From contig NZ_CP059060.1 of assembly GCF_014217875.1 (NCBI RefSeq), positions 868,001 through 932,000 of the forward strand: a DNA stretch of 64,000 nucleotides, written 5' to 3'. The notes under the pieces are model-generated. The model worked only from the letters and a program-made list of their open reading frames with translations, did not search any database and was not told where the DNA came from. This document shows positions 41,401-50,813 of the stretch, piece after piece. This DNA is from Synechococcus sp. LTW-R (GTDB lineage: Bacteria > Cyanobacteriota > Cyanobacteriia > PCC-6307 > Cyanobiaceae). The first letter of the stretch is position 1; every line of letters begins with the position of its first letter. Position numbers and translations under genes: made by a program.

Positions 41401-42060
41401 TCAGCCTGGACCAATCCAACCGGCCAGCTGTGAGGGCGCCTGGGAGCGGGCCAGGGCCCGGGCGGCGGGTAGAGCCGGCTCGAGTTTGGCGGAGCTGAAG
41501 GGCGGCAATTGACGACTGCGCAGCCAGGCACCCCAGCGGAACTCGTGGAAGGGAATCAGCGGCGCCGACGCGATCACCTTCTCGCGCTTCAACTTCCAGA
41601 CCAAGCTGCGGTAGGGATCGTCCTGGGTTCCAAGAAGGGTCGGGGGCAGGACGGAGGGGTGCTGCGGCCCCAAGCCGCGGCCGTCATAGAGGTAGAGCCA
41701 GCCGCGGCGATGCAGCTCAGCGAGCACAACGGCGGGGTCCGCGCTGGGCACCTCGAGGGCGACATAGCCAAAGGCCGTGGCCTTGGGGTCCAGCTCCAGC
41801 AGAGCCCGCAGACGGTGGTGGCGATCCACCATCCAGAGCTCACCGGCGGCACTGCGGACCAGCGGCGTGGGTTTGCGCTTTAAGTACTGCCGCTGCTCTT
41901 TCGGGTCATCCTCAGCAAAATCCCCTTGGCGGCTCACGATCTCCGCCATGCCCACACAGAGCTGAGTCGGATGCAGATCCTGAATAGGGACCTCGAACAG
42001 CGCCTGTTTGCCCTCCGTCGGGGGCGGCAGGGGATGAAACGGAGGCAGACGCAAAGCCAT
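41401..42060 (-). CDS. ParB/Srx-like domain protein (ParBc_2 type)
   Basis: A 219-residue protein. The first half has the ParB-like fold (IQDLHPTQLCVGMAEI, then MVDRHHRLRALLELDP) of the ParBc_2 group, as seen in some putative nucleases and sulfiredoxin-fold kinases. The HHR motif is a plausible active site. The C-terminal half (about 105-219) is not recognised. It is not part of a parAB pair. The secreted protein gene on the + strand overlaps its 5' end. Confidence 0.75.
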   Translation of the reverse strand: MALRLPPFHPLPPPTEGKQALFEVPIQDLHPTQLCVGMAEIVSRQGDFAEDDPKEQRQYLKRKPTPLVRSAAGELWMVDRHHRLRALLELDPKATAFGYVALEVPSADPAVVLAELHRRGWLYLYDGRGLGPQHPSVLPPTLLGTQDDPYRSLVWKLKREKVIASAPLIPFHEFRWGAWLRSRQLPPFSSAKLEPALPAARALARSQAPSQLAGWIGPG

Positions 42061-42519
42061 CGTCCGAACTTAAACCGGTTTTTTCAGCTGCTGCTGTCGC
42101 TCTTCGCCGTTTTCTGTGTCGGTGTGAACAGTGCGCTGGCTGCGACCTGCCACTCCCTCTCGGACACCCAGGTCGCAGCCCTGTTCGACCGCTGGAACGA
42201 GGCCTTGGCCACAGGGGATCCAGCCCAGGTCAGCGCCCTCTACCAAGCCGATGCCCTGCTCCTGCCCACCCTCTCGGATCAGGCCCGCACCACGACAGCC
42301 GGGATCGAGGACTACTTCAAGGGCTTTTTGAGCAAACACCCCACCGGTCGCATTGATGAGCGGGTGATCCAGAGCGACTGCAACGTCGCCATCGATGCAG
42401 GCAACTACAGCTTTGAACTCGATGGCCAGGGCTGGGTGCAGGCCCGCTACACCTTTGTCTATGCCTACCGGGATGGGGAGTGGCGCATTGAGCACCACCA
42501 CTCCTCGCTGCTGCCCTAG
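42034..42519 (+). CDS. Secreted SnoaL-like (SgcJ/EcaC-type) protein
   Basis: A 161-residue protein with a signal peptide (FFQLLLSLFAVFCVGVNSALA) and a SnoaL/NTF2-like cone fold: QVAALFDRWNEALATGDPAQ, then a pocket strand pair ending WRIEHHHSSLLP. Members bind or turn over small hydrophobic molecules or have calcium/calmodulin kinase association ancestry; no reaction can be assigned. ATG 42034 was chosen; it lies inside the divergent ParB-like gene's first codons (27-base overlap). Confidence 0.78.
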   Translation: MKRRQTQSHRPNLNRFFQLLLSLFAVFCVGVNSALAATCHSLSDTQVAALFDRWNEALATGDPAQVSALYQADALLLPTLSDQARTTTAGIEDYFKGFLSKHPTGRIDERVIQSDCNVAIDAGNYSFELDGQGWVQARYTFVYAYRDGEWRIEHHHSSLLP

Positions 42520-42962
42520 GCCGCCAGCTGGAGCATGTAGCGCAGCTCCCCCTTGGGCAGCTCCGTCAACACCGACGGCACGGCGGGAGACGCCGTTTTC
42601 ACCCGGGAGCCCTCCTGGTGCTCACGGATGGTCAGGCCGTAGATCTCGAGGAAAAAATCGCGATCGGCGACCGAGCCGGTCAAACCGGATTGGCGATAGA
42701 GCTCCCGCAGGGGGGTCCAGGGACGGTCCATGACGAGTCCGTGGAGCTGATGCAAGCGGAAACGTCTCAGGGCCTTGAGCGGTGGTTCACCGCAATGGCT
42801 ATGGAAGAGGTTCTGCAGGGTGCGCACACTGACATGCACATGGGCCGCGAGGTCCGGCATGCGCAGATCACTCGCGTAGTTCTCCGCGACATAAGCCGCC
42901 AAGGCCTGCATCACCGCAGCGTCCGCTGGATCGATGGCTCGGTTTGGAGCAGAACGATCCAA
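42516..42962 (-). CDS. Short AraC-type regulator
   Basis: A 148-residue protein made of little more than the AraC double helix-turn-helix: LRMPDLAAHVHVSVRTLQNLFHSH near 33-55 (split over this text), and a second motif with LREL-type helix near 85-110. Family members usually carry an N-terminal sensing domain of 150 or more residues, which is missing here. The gene may be an independently acting short activator, or a truncated remnant. It converges with the SnoaL-like gene by 4 bases. Confidence 0.75.
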   Translation of the reverse strand: MDRSAPNRAIDPADAAVMQALAAYVAENYASDLRMPDLAAHVHVSVRTLQNLFHSHCGEPPLKALRRFRLHQLHGLVMDRPWTPLRELYRQSGLTGSVADRDFFLEIYGLTIREHQEGSRVKTASPAVPSVLTELPKGELRYMLQLAA

Positions 42963-43064
42963 GGGGAGAGGCGCGCTGATGGCTGCGGAAACTTAGAGCC
43001 CACGCCAAGGCCAAAAAGCCTTATGTCACGGAATCCAGCGCACCATGCAAAACCTGCATAACGC

Positions 43065-43235
43065 TCAGCACGAACGGCCCGCTGCGGTAGGCCTTGATGG
43101 TGCAAGCAAACAGTGGGGCGCACTGCGCCAGCGGCGCTGACGGCGGCGCTGCAACCAGGTGAGCGCCAGCCGCAGGGCGATGAAGCCGTAGAGGGCCAGC
43201 AAGACCAAGCTCGCGGCGTCTTTCGAACTCGGCAT
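43065..43235 (-). CDS. Possible small membrane protein (56 aa)
   Basis: A 56-codon ATG frame: MPSSKDAASLVLLALYGFIA begins it, giving one membrane helix followed by a basic tail rich in arginine. This layout is common in small cyanobacterial membrane proteins. No good ribosome site is visible upstream, and it is too short to be certain. It lies between the AraC gene and DUF427. Confidence 0.4.
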   Translation of the reverse strand: MPSSKDAASLVLLALYGFIALRLALTWLQRRRQRRWRSAPHCLLAPSRPTAAGRSC

Positions 43236-43308
43236 CGCCAGGCTCAGCGCGCAACCGCTTCATCCAAGCGACGCCCCAAAGGGCGTCAATCGGCATTTGT
43301 GCCGAGTC

Positions 43309-43587
43309 TCAGCTGACCTTGACCCCCTTCCAAAAGGCCACCCGTTCCGTGATTTCAGCCGCAGCGGGCTTGGGGGTCTCGTAGCTCCAGGCGCAGTTGG
43401 CATTGACCTCACCGTTGACCACCACATCCCAGTAGCGACAGGTGCCTTTCCAACCGCAGCTGCTGGTGTGGCTGCTGTCGCGGAAGAACTCCTGCTTGAG
43501 GGCCGCGCGGGGGAAATAGGGATTGCCCTCCACCACAACGATGTCGTCGCTCTCGGCGATGACAGTTCCATTCCAGCTGGCTTGCAT
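43309..43587 (-). CDS. DUF427 domain protein
   Basis: A 92-residue DUF427 protein. It shows the pattern WNGTVIAESDDIVVVEGNPYFP, then a cysteine pair region CGWKGTCRYWDVVVNG (split), WSYETPKPAAAEITERVAF. The conserved tryptophan and tyrosine residues form a small beta fold of unknown function. The ATG at 43587 is 24 bases from the start of the divergent permease, so the two genes share a promoter region. Confidence 0.88.
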   Translation of the reverse strand: MQASWNGTVIAESDDIVVVEGNPYFPRAALKQEFFRDSSHTSSCGWKGTCRYWDVVVNGEVNANCAWSYETPKPAAAEITERVAFWKGVKVS

Positions 43588-43611
43588 GCTTGAGATGATG
43601 CAACTGCCGCC

Positions 43612-45213
43612 ATGATCGTGCCTGACTCGAGCAAGCCGGGACCGCGCTGGTGGGTCAGCGGCGACCTGGATGGCTTTCTGGGCTTGAGCCTGGACAACCT
43701 GATCCAGATCCTCTTGATCCTTGGGCTCTGCCGGGGGGTTCTGGGCTACCCCGATGCCCTGGTCTTTGGCACGATCCTGCCCGCCACGGGCATCAGCCTG
43801 CTGATCGGCAATGGCGCCTACGCCCTGCAGGCCTATCGGCTGGCGCAGCGGGAGGGGCGCGATGACCGCACGGCCCTGCCCTATGGCATCAACACGGTCA
43901 GCCTCTTCGCCTACATCTTTTTGGTGATGCTGCCGGTGAAACTCACCGCCTTGAGCCAGGGCCTCGATGAGGCCTCCGCCGTGGAGCTCTCCTGGCAGGC
44001 GGGTCTGGTGGCCTGCCTGGGCTCGGGCCTGATCGAAGCCTGCGGAGCCTTCTGCGCCGATTGGCTCCGGCGCTGGCTGCCGCGGGCGGCCCTGCTCTCC
44101 ACCCTGGCCGGCATCGCGCTGGGCTACATCGCCTTGGGCTTCCTGCTGCGCACCTACGCCCAACCCCTGGTGGGGCTGGCGGTCTTGGGGGTGATCCTGG
44201 CCACCTACTACGGCAAGGTCCGCTTCCCGATCCCCGGCGGGCTGCTCGCGGTGCTGGTGGGCAGTGTCCTGGCCTGGAGCAGTGGCTTGATCGACGCTGA
44301 TCCCCAGCGCTGGGCCCAGGAGGCGACCCAGATCGGCTGGCGCTGGCCCCACCTGGAGCTCGGCAGCCTCTGGGCGGCGCGCGGACAACTGCTGCCCTGG
44401 CTAGGGGTGATCGTGCCGATGGGCCTCTTCAACGTGCTGGGTTCCCTGCAGAACATCGAGAGCGCCGAGGCCGCCGGGGACCGCTACCCCGAGCGCAGCT
44501 CCCTCTTGATCAATGGCCTGGGCACCGTGGTCGCGGCGGGGATGGGGTCCTGCTTTCCGACCACGATCTACATCGGACATCCCGGCTGGAAAGGGATGGG
44601 GGCCCGCATCGGCTACTCCTGGTTGAACGGCCTCTTGATGGGGGCGGCCTGCCTGCTGGGGCTCTTTGGCGTCGTGGGCCAGATCGTGCCGATCGAAGCC
44701 GGAATGGCGATCGTCCTCTACATCGGTCTGGTGATCACCGCCCAGGCCTTTGAAGCCACCCCCCGCGCCCATGCCGCCGCGGTCGCCCTTGGGCTGATGC
44801 CCGGTCTGGCCGGGTGGGGGGCGCTGCTGATTAAGGCGGGGCTGCGGGCCGGCGGAGCCGGCGGTCCAGGCACCCCCTTCGGCCCAGCGCTGCTGGAGGG
44901 ACTGCAGCAGTCCGATGTCTGGGCCGCCGGCGCCTTTGCCTTGGAGCAGGGGCAGATCATCACGGCGATGCTCCTGGCCGCGATGGTCGTCTACGCGATC
45001 GAACAACGCTTTAAAGCCGCCTGCCTGACGGCCCTGGTGGCCGCCGCCTGCTCCTGGTTCGGCGTGATCCATGCCTGGCAGTTCAGCGCCAGCGACACGA
45101 GCCTGCAGTTGGGCTGGGGCACAGGGGCGGCCTGGGCCCAGGGCTATCTGGCGATGGCCGTGGTCTTCGCCGCCGCCAGCTGGCGGAGCGGGATCACCAA
45201 AAACGGCTCATGA
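43612..45213 (+). CDS. NCS2/xanthine-uracil permease-like transporter
   Basis: A 533-residue membrane protein with about fourteen helices in the NCS2 fold. Signature regions include GTILPATGISLLIGNGAYALQ and the helix-10 segment MGSCFPTTIYIGHPGW, where polar residues contact the base in NCS2 carriers. It should import purine or pyrimidine bases by proton symport, or a related compound. It overlaps the DUF2808 gene by 20 bases at its 3' end. Confidence 0.8.
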   Translation: MIVPDSSKPGPRWWVSGDLDGFLGLSLDNLIQILLILGLCRGVLGYPDALVFGTILPATGISLLIGNGAYALQAYRLAQREGRDDRTALPYGINTVSLFAYIFLVMLPVKLTALSQGLDEASAVELSWQAGLVACLGSGLIEACGAFCADWLRRWLPRAALLSTLAGIALGYIALGFLLRTYAQPLVGLAVLGVILATYYGKVRFPIPGGLLAVLVGSVLAWSSGLIDADPQRWAQEATQIGWRWPHLELGSLWAARGQLLPWLGVIVPMGLFNVLGSLQNIESAEAAGDRYPERSSLLINGLGTVVAAGMGSCFPTTIYIGHPGWKGMGARIGYSWLNGLLMGAACLLGLFGVVGQIVPIEAGMAIVLYIGLVITAQAFEATPRAHAAAVALGLMPGLAGWGALLIKAGLRAGGAGGPGTPFGPALLEGLQQSDVWAAGAFALEQGQIITAMLLAAMVVYAIEQRFKAACLTALVAAACSWFGVIHAWQFSASDTSLQLGWGTGAAWAQGYLAMAVVFAAASWRSGITKNGS

Positions 45214-45760
45214 TTTCAAGCCGGGCGACCCCCAAGGGAGCCGGCACCGGATTCGGCCCCGCCGGCAGGGCCTGCACGGCAAAGACATAGGTATCGGCCC
45301 AGGTGGGATTGAGGGGGGGCAGGAGCGCCAGGGTCACCACCTGCCCCGGCTGGGGAGGCTCGGGGAAGACCGCCCGCAGGGTCCGGGTCGCCTGATCAAA
45401 GGTTGCCTCCACGGGTACGGCGGCCCCTTCCCGGCGGGGGCGGCCGATGAAGGCCCGGGCCCGCTTGGGCGCCAGCGAGAAGCTGCGATCCACGCCGCGG
45501 ATCTGCGTGATCACCAGCCCCCCCAAACCAGCTCCCGCGTTCTCAGCGAGGGTGACCGTGAAGTAGTACTCCCCCTGGGCCTGGTTGACGTACCAGTAGT
45601 AGTTGGTGAAATCCACCTTCCAGGGCGGATTCGTGAAGTAGGTCTGCCCCCGGAGCTCAAGGGCCGACACGGCCTCAGGCCGGAGGCCATCCGCCACCCC
45701 GGAGAGAAGCAAACCCAGCGCCGTACAAGCGGCAGCCGATGACGCTCTCCAAGCGGCCAT
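45194..45760 (-). CDS. DUF2808 family secreted protein
   Basis: A 188-residue paralog of the DUF2808 protein at 6264. An N-terminal hydrophobic stretch (AAACTALGLLLSGVADG) looks like a signal peptide. Mature segments KVDFTNYYWYVNQAQGEYYFTV and PGQVVTLALLPPLNPTWAD match the family. Function unknown and probably periplasmic. Confidence 0.8.
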   Translation of the reverse strand: MAAWRASSAAACTALGLLLSGVADGLRPEAVSALELRGQTYFTNPPWKVDFTNYYWYVNQAQGEYYFTVTLAENAGAGLGGLVITQIRGVDRSFSLAPKRARAFIGRPRREGAAVPVEATFDQATRTLRAVFPEPPQPGQVVTLALLPPLNPTWADTYVFAVQALPAGPNPVPAPLGVARLEIMSRFW

Positions 45761-45815
45761 AGCAGCGTTGATGTGGATGGTTGAACGCTAGCCAGCGTTT
45801 CTAAGAGCAGTTGAT

Positions 45816-46016
45816 ATGTTCAAAGGACTGCAGCGCACCTCGATGAACCGGGCTGAACTCGATGCCATCGAACTGATGCTGCGTGATCTGAACACCCGCC
45901 ACGAAGAGATTCGTCACCGGGCGGCCTTCCGCGGCTGCACCCGCGAGCTGGTGGTGCTCCAACAGGAACTCGTGCAGTACCTGACGGACAAGAAAGCCCA
46001 AATCAGCGGCCGTTAG
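45816..46016 (+). CDS. Small hypothetical protein (66 aa)
   Basis: A 66-residue charged, helical protein: [19 protein letters not shown] is the start. It is likely a coiled-coil-forming soluble protein. It lies in the gap before the convergent GST gene, overlapping its stop by 4 bases. Not recognised. Confidence 0.6.
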   Translation: MFKGLQRTSMNRAELDAIELMLRDLNTRHEEIRHRAAFRGCTRELVVLQQELVQYLTDKKAQISGR

Positions 46017-47269
46017 GCCTCGGCGAGAAAGGGAACCGGGTTCTGGTCGCGGCGGTGCTGCACCGGCAGGGGCGCGGGCTGCTCCGGACTATCCAGGGCG
46101 GCCGTGGCCTCCAGGGCAGTGCGCAGGAGGCGAGCGGCATGCAGTGACATATCCCGCGGCACCGAGATGCGATCGCGCAGGTACCGCAGTCCCACCGCCG
46201 TACCCGCCGGAGGTGTGATCACTCCGTTGTTGGGCTTGAGCAGCAGGGTCAAGGCCGAGCGCAGGGCTTGATCCAGGGCGGGCCCCGCCGCAGGATTCAC
46301 CGCCATCAGCCGCTCACGGTGACGCAACACCCGCGCGACCGCCTCGAGCTGGGCGCCCTCGGGCTGCTCCTGGCGTGTTTCGATCACCGCCGGATCGGCC
46401 AAGGGCCAAGGCCCCTGATCGATCAGCTGGGCAACGCGCCGTTGCTCGGCGCCACCGCTGGCCAAACAACAACCCATCTGCGGCGGCAGGTCATGGGCGT
46501 GGGTGTGGAAATCGCTTTGGGTCCCCAGGTAGGTGCGGCGCTGCTCGAGGGCCGTGAACCAACGGTCGATGGCGGGGTGCTGCTGACGAATTCCGTAACC
46601 CTTGTAGTAGGCGAGGGAGGCGTTCATCCGCTCGAGGTAGGGGATGAAGATCACATCGGCGCTGCTGAAGCGCTCCAGGAAGAACGGACCGGGTGTGGCC
46701 TCGAGGGCCTCCTCCACCAAGCCTGCGATTCGTGCGAAGTGCTGCTCCGCGGGGGCGCTGTGGGGGCCCTCGCCATCGCAGTAGCAAAGCCACTGACACC
46801 AGGCTCGAAAGAGACGACGCTCGAGCTGCCGCAGGGGGAAGACATCGGGATCACTCAGCCCGGCCTCGAGGGGCCCGAAAGCATTTTCAAGGGCCTGCAG
46901 GATCACATCGCTCTCGGTGTGCACCCGGCCATCGAGCTCCAGGGCGGGGAGCATCCCGGAGGGCACAACCTGCTTGTACCAGCGCTCCTTCTCGCCGTAA
47001 CAGAACATCGTGACCTTGCGGATCCGGTAGGGGATCCGCTTCTCCTCGAGCCAAAGCCAGACCTTCTGGCAGTAGGGGCACCAGGCGTGGTGATCGCGGT
47101 AGAGGGTGACGCGCACCTCGGACTCCGGCCGGCCAAACAACCGCAGGCGCGCCTGGGCATTGGTGGGCCCCTCCTGGCGCAGCTGCAGCAGTTGCTCGTC
47201 GCTCTGCAGGGGCAGGAGTTCAGCGAGGTCGTCCCAGCTCAGTGCTTGCGGGCCCGGGGAGCTGAACAT
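46013..47269 (-). CDS. Glutathione S-transferase-like protein (418 aa)
   Basis: A 418-residue protein. Residues 52-130 form a thioredoxin-like domain with the glutaredoxin-type CPYC (Cys64, Cys67: [21 protein letters not shown]) and a cis-proline site [10 protein letters not shown]. The next 130 residues form the alpha-helical GST domain. The N-terminal 45 and C-terminal 160 residues go beyond usual GST length (about 220). It probably performs glutathione-dependent thiol exchange or conjugation. It is divergent from glutathione reductase, which fits. The longer frame upstream to 48508 lies over that gene and is rejected. Confidence 0.85.
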   Translation of the reverse strand: MFSSPGPQALSWDDLAELLPLQSDEQLLQLRQEGPTNAQARLRLFGRPESEVRVTLYRDHHAWCPYCQKVWLWLEEKRIPYRIRKVTMFCYGEKERWYKQVVPSGMLPALELDGRVHTESDVILQALENAFGPLEAGLSDPDVFPLRQLERRLFRAWCQWLCYCDGEGPHSAPAEQHFARIAGLVEEALEATPGPFFLERFSSADVIFIPYLERMNASLAYYKGYGIRQQHPAIDRWFTALEQRRTYLGTQSDFHTHAHDLPPQMGCCLASGGAEQRRVAQLIDQGPWPLADPAVIETRQEQPEGAQLEAVARVLRHRERLMAVNPAAGPALDQALRSALTLLLKPNNGVITPPAGTAVGLRYLRDRISVPRDMSLHAARLLRTALEATAALDSPEQPAPLPVQHRRDQNPVPFLAEA

Positions 47270-47362
47270 CAACGGGAGGGCGGGACGGGTCTCTGTTTTA
47301 GGGAATCCAGGCGGCAGCTCGGGCCCCTCTAGGCAACACTTGGGGCAGGCAAGGGCGATGGC

Positions 47363-48724
47363 ATGAGCGAGCACTTCGATCTGATCGTGATCGGGGCCGG
47401 ATCTGGCGGACTGGCCGCCGCCAAGCGCGCCGCGTCCTATGGAGCCCGGGTGGCCATCGTCGAAGGGGACCGGGTGGGCGGCACCTGCGTGATCCGCGGT
47501 TGCGTCCCCAAAAAACTGATGGTCTATGGCTCGGCTGTCCGCCATCAATTGAGCGATGCCGCGAGCTACGGCTGGAGCATCGGCGTGATCAGCCACGACA
47601 GCAGCGTCCTGCTCAGCAAGGTGCGCGCGGAGGTGGATCGCCTCAACCAACTGCACATCGGCTTCCTCGAGAAGGCGGGGGTGGAGTTGGTACGGGGCTG
47701 GGGGCGCTTGGCCGATGACCGCACGGTCAGCGTGCAGGACAGCACTGGCAGCGAAACGCGGCGGCTGACGGCCGAGCGGATCTTGATCGCGGTCGGAGGC
47801 CGGCCCCATCGCCCCGAGATTCCAGGGGCCGAGCTGGGCTGGGTCAGTGATGACCTGTTCGAACTGCCGCAGTTCCCCAAGGAGGTCGTCGTCGTCGGCG
47901 CCGGCTTCATCGCCTGTGAGTTCGCCTGCATCCTCAATGGCTTGGGCGTGAAGGTCACCCAACTGGTGCGCGGCGATCACCTGCTGCGGGGCTTCGATCG
48001 GGAATGCGGCCTGGCGGTGCAGGAGGCGATGGAGGCCGAAGGCATCACGGTCCGCCTGGCCCACAGCCCGGCCGCCATCGAAGGCGAACCGGGGGCACTG
48101 ACGGTGGTCACCCAGAGCGGCGAGCGCATCGCCTGCAACGGCGTACTGCTGGCCACAGGCCGCCGCCCCTTCCTGGCGGGGCTCAACCTCGAAGCCGCCG
48201 GCGTCGCGGTGGAAGGCCATCGCATTCCGGTCGATGCGGATCAGCGCACCAACGTGCCCCACATCTACGCCGTGGGAGACGTCACGGACCGGATCAACCT
48301 GACCCCGGTTGCCATTGATGAGGGACGGGCCCTCGCGGACACGATCTGGGGCAACAAACCCCGCCAGGTGGACCATGACCTGGTGGCCGCTGCCGTCTTC
48401 TCCCAGCCGGAGCTCTCCAGCGTGGGCCTCAGCGAAGAGGCCGCGATGGCGCGCTTTGGTCCAGACGGCGTCAAGGTGCACCGGGCGCGCTTCCGGCCGA
48501 TGAGCCAAGCCTTACCGGCCCGTGATCCGAAGGTGCTGCTGAAGCTCGTGCTCGAGGCCGCCAGCGGCAAGGTGGTGGGCTGCCACATGGTCGGCGAGCA
48601 CGCCGCCGAGATCATTCAGATGGCAGCGATCGCGATCGGCATGGGGGCCACCAAGGCCGATTTCGACCGCACGATGGCGCTGCATCCGACGATCTCGGAA
48701 GAGTTCGTCACCCTGCCCAACTAA
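47363..48724 (+). CDS. gor: Glutathione reductase
   Basis: A 453-residue pyridine nucleotide-disulfide oxidoreductase. The FAD loop [18 protein letters not shown] begins the protein, the redox disulfide is [13 protein letters not shown] (Cys42, Cys47), an NADPH-binding loop [14 protein letters not shown] follows near 172-185, and the C-terminal [13 protein letters not shown] carries the proton-relay histidine and glutamate. It keeps glutathione reduced with NADPH. The divergent neighbour is a GST-like protein. An SDR gene follows 4 bases on. Confidence 0.94.
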   Translation: MSEHFDLIVIGAGSGGLAAAKRAASYGARVAIVEGDRVGGTCVIRGCVPKKLMVYGSAVRHQLSDAASYGWSIGVISHDSSVLLSKVRAEVDRLNQLHIGFLEKAGVELVRGWGRLADDRTVSVQDSTGSETRRLTAERILIAVGGRPHRPEIPGAELGWVSDDLFELPQFPKEVVVVGAGFIACEFACILNGLGVKVTQLVRGDHLLRGFDRECGLAVQEAMEAEGITVRLAHSPAAIEGEPGALTVVTQSGERIACNGVLLATGRRPFLAGLNLEAAGVAVEGHRIPVDADQRTNVPHIYAVGDVTDRINLTPVAIDEGRALADTIWGNKPRQVDHDLVAAAVFSQPELSSVGLSEEAAMARFGPDGVKVHRARFRPMSQALPARDPKVLLKLVLEAASGKVVGCHMVGEHAAEIIQMAAIAIGMGATKADFDRTMALHPTISEEFVTLPN

Positions 48725-48728
48725 GGCG

Positions 48729-49436
48729 ATGCGCACACTCCTGATCAGCGGCGCCAGCCGCGGCATCGGCCGGGCCATGGCGGAGCGGCTCTTACGCGAT
48801 GGCCATCGCTTGAGCCTGGGCCTGCGCAACCCAGACGACCTCAAGGGGAGTCCCCTCGACCCGGAGCGGGCCGGGGCCGATCGCGTCCTGCTGCATCCCT
48901 ATGACGCGGCGGTACCCAGCGATGCCGACGCCTGGGTGCAGGCGACGCTGGAGCACTTCGGGCGATTCGACAGCGTGATCCACTGCGCGGGGATCTTCTC
49001 GCGGGTGCCCGTTGTCTTTGAGAACGGCCAAGAGGAGGAGATCCAGTGCCTCTTCGACATCAATGTGATGGGGCCCTGGTGGCTGACCCGTGCCGCCTGG
49101 CCGCAGCTGGCCGCCCATGGCTCCGGCCGCATCGTCGTGCTGGTGTCGATGAGTGGCAAACGCACCAAGGGGCGCCTGGCGGCCTACAGCACCAGCAAGT
49201 TCGCCTTGATGGGGCTCTGCCAGACGATGCGCAATGAGGGTTGGGAGAGCGGCATCCGCGTGACGGCGATCTGCCCGAGTTGGGTCAACACCGACATGGC
49301 TGCCGCCGTGAAAGCGTTGCCGCCCGAGCAGATGACCCAAAGCGAAGACCTCGCCGCCCTCACCAGCCAGCTGCTCGAGCAACCCAACAGTTGCGTGCCC
49401 TTTGAGCTGGCGGTGAACTGCAATCTCGAGGCCTAG
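48729..49436 (+). CDS. Short-chain dehydrogenase/reductase
   Basis: A 235-residue classical SDR. The cofactor motif is TLLISGASRGIGRAMAERL and the active site has the serine (VLVSMSG) and YSTSKFALMG motif. A NADP(H)-dependent alcohol/ketone oxidoreductase is expected; substrate unknown. It begins 4 bases after gor, on the same strand, and its stop overlaps the convergent agcS by 4 bases. Confidence 0.9.
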   Translation: MRTLLISGASRGIGRAMAERLLRDGHRLSLGLRNPDDLKGSPLDPERAGADRVLLHPYDAAVPSDADAWVQATLEHFGRFDSVIHCAGIFSRVPVVFENGQEEEIQCLFDINVMGPWWLTRAAWPQLAAHGSGRIVVLVSMSGKRTKGRLAAYSTSKFALMGLCQTMRNEGWESGIRVTAICPSWVNTDMAAAVKALPPEQMTQSEDLAALTSQLLEQPNSCVPFELAVNCNLEA

Positions 49437-50764
49437 CGCTCGAACTGGTACTCACGGGTCAGCTTGAAGACCGTGCCACTGAGCAGCAGGAGCGCAATCA
49501 GGTTGGGGATGGCCATCAGTCCATTGAGGATGTCAGCCACGGTCCAGATCAGATCAAAACTGGCCACTGAGCCCAAGACGACAACGGCAACCCAGACCAA
49601 GCGAAACGGCTTAATCCCCTTCACGCCAACGAGAAACTCCAGGCAGCGCTCGCTGTAGTAACCCCAACCCAGGATCGTGGTCGCGGTGAAGAAGACCGTG
49701 CCGAAGGTCACCAACCAAGCACCACCGGGCAGCCCCCAATCAAAGGCTGCCATCGTGAGGGCGACGCCCTGAGGTGCAGTCGCACCTTCCATTGGCAGCC
49801 AGGCGCCACTGATCACGATCACCAGCGCAGTCATCGTGCAAACGATGATCGTGTCGATAAAGGTGCCCAGCATGGCGACAGAGCCCTGCAGCACCGGATC
49901 ACCAGGCTTGGCGGCCGCTTGGGCGATAGGGGCCGTACCCAAACCAGCCTCGTTGGAGAAGACACCTCGGGCAATCCCCTTCTGAATCATGACGCCGATC
50001 GCACCACCAGCGAGGGCTTGAGCCGTGAAGGCGTCCTGGACGATCAAGGACAGAGCAGCAGGTATTTCGCCCAGGTGAGCCAACAGGATCGTGAGCGCAC
50101 CACCCACGTAGACGATGGCCATGAACGGCACTACCGCGGAGGCGACACGGCCGATCCGTTCGATACCACCGATGATCACCGCAAAGGTGATGGCGGCAAA
50201 CACCACCCCGGTTACGAGCGGGGTTATCCCAAGACTCACGTTCAACGCCTTGGCCAGCTCATGGGCCTGAACACCATTGCCAATCCCAAAGCCCGCCAGG
50301 GTGCCAAACACCGCAAACAGAACCGCCAGCCAACCCCATCCCTTTCCGAGGCCGTTACGGATGACGTACATCGGTCCGCCGACATGCTCGCCAAGCTCAT
50401 CCACCTCGCGGTGGTGAACAGCCAAGAGGGACTCGGCGTACTTGGTGGCCATGCCCACCAGAGCAATCAGCCACATCCAGAACACGGCTCCTGGACCACC
50501 CACCCCAATGGCCCCAGCCACACCGGCGACGTTTCCCGTGCCGATCGTCGCTGCGAGGGCGGTCATCAACGACTCGAACGCCGTCACATCACCTTCGCCA
50601 TTGGAGTGACGAATGGAGGCCCAGGTCTGCCGGACGGCATAACCGATGCGGCGGAGGGGCATCAAGCGAAGCCCCACCATCAAGTAGAGCCCCGTTAGTC
50701 CGATCAACCAGAGGGTGTAGGGCCCCCACACCACTGAATTGATCTGATTGAGCAGATCCTGCAT
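49433..50764 (-). CDS. agcS: Sodium:alanine/glycine symporter (AgcS family)
   Basis: A 443-residue membrane protein of about eleven helices. AgcS motifs are ALAATIGTGNVAGVAGAI in the N-terminal half, GIGNGVQAHELAKAL and KGIARGVFSNEAGLGTAPIAQ in the middle. It imports alanine or glycine with sodium. A long hairpin ends 2 bases before its ATG. It is 49 bases downstream of the DUF3386 gene on the same strand. Confidence 0.92.
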   Translation of the reverse strand: MQDLLNQINSVVWGPYTLWLIGLTGLYLMVGLRLMPLRRIGYAVRQTWASIRHSNGEGDVTAFESLMTALAATIGTGNVAGVAGAIGVGGPGAVFWMWLIALVGMATKYAESLLAVHHREVDELGEHVGGPMYVIRNGLGKGWGWLAVLFAVFGTLAGFGIGNGVQAHELAKALNVSLGITPLVTGVVFAAITFAVIIGGIERIGRVASAVVPFMAIVYVGGALTILLAHLGEIPAALSLIVQDAFTAQALAGGAIGVMIQKGIARGVFSNEAGLGTAPIAQAAAKPGDPVLQGSVAMLGTFIDTIIVCTMTALVIVISGAWLPMEGATAPQGVALTMAAFDWGLPGGAWLVTFGTVFFTATTILGWGYYSERCLEFLVGVKGIKPFRLVWVAVVVLGSVASFDLIWTVADILNGLMAIPNLIALLLLSGTVFKLTREYQFER

Positions 50765-50766
50765 CC

Positions 50767-50794
50767 GATCCCGTCAGTACAAGCTGGCGGGATC
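50767..50794 (-). promoter_or_regulatory. Hairpin directly before agcS start
   Basis: An 11-bp stem, GATCCCGTCAG (50767-50777) with CTGGCGGGATC (50784-50794), one pair being G-U in RNA, and a 6-base loop. It ends 2 bases before the agcS ATG on the minus strand and would mask the ribosome site. No T-run follows. Confidence 0.65.
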
Positions 50795-50813
50795 GTGTCA
50801 CATCTGGCGGGGT

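Noticed and set aside
43588-44388. N-terminal extension of the DUF427 frame
   Set aside because: It is antisense to the NCS2 permease; the DUF427 protein is complete from 43587.
47270-48508. N-terminal extension of the GST frame
   Set aside because: The extra 413 residues lie antisense to glutathione reductase and show no homology; GST starts at 47269.
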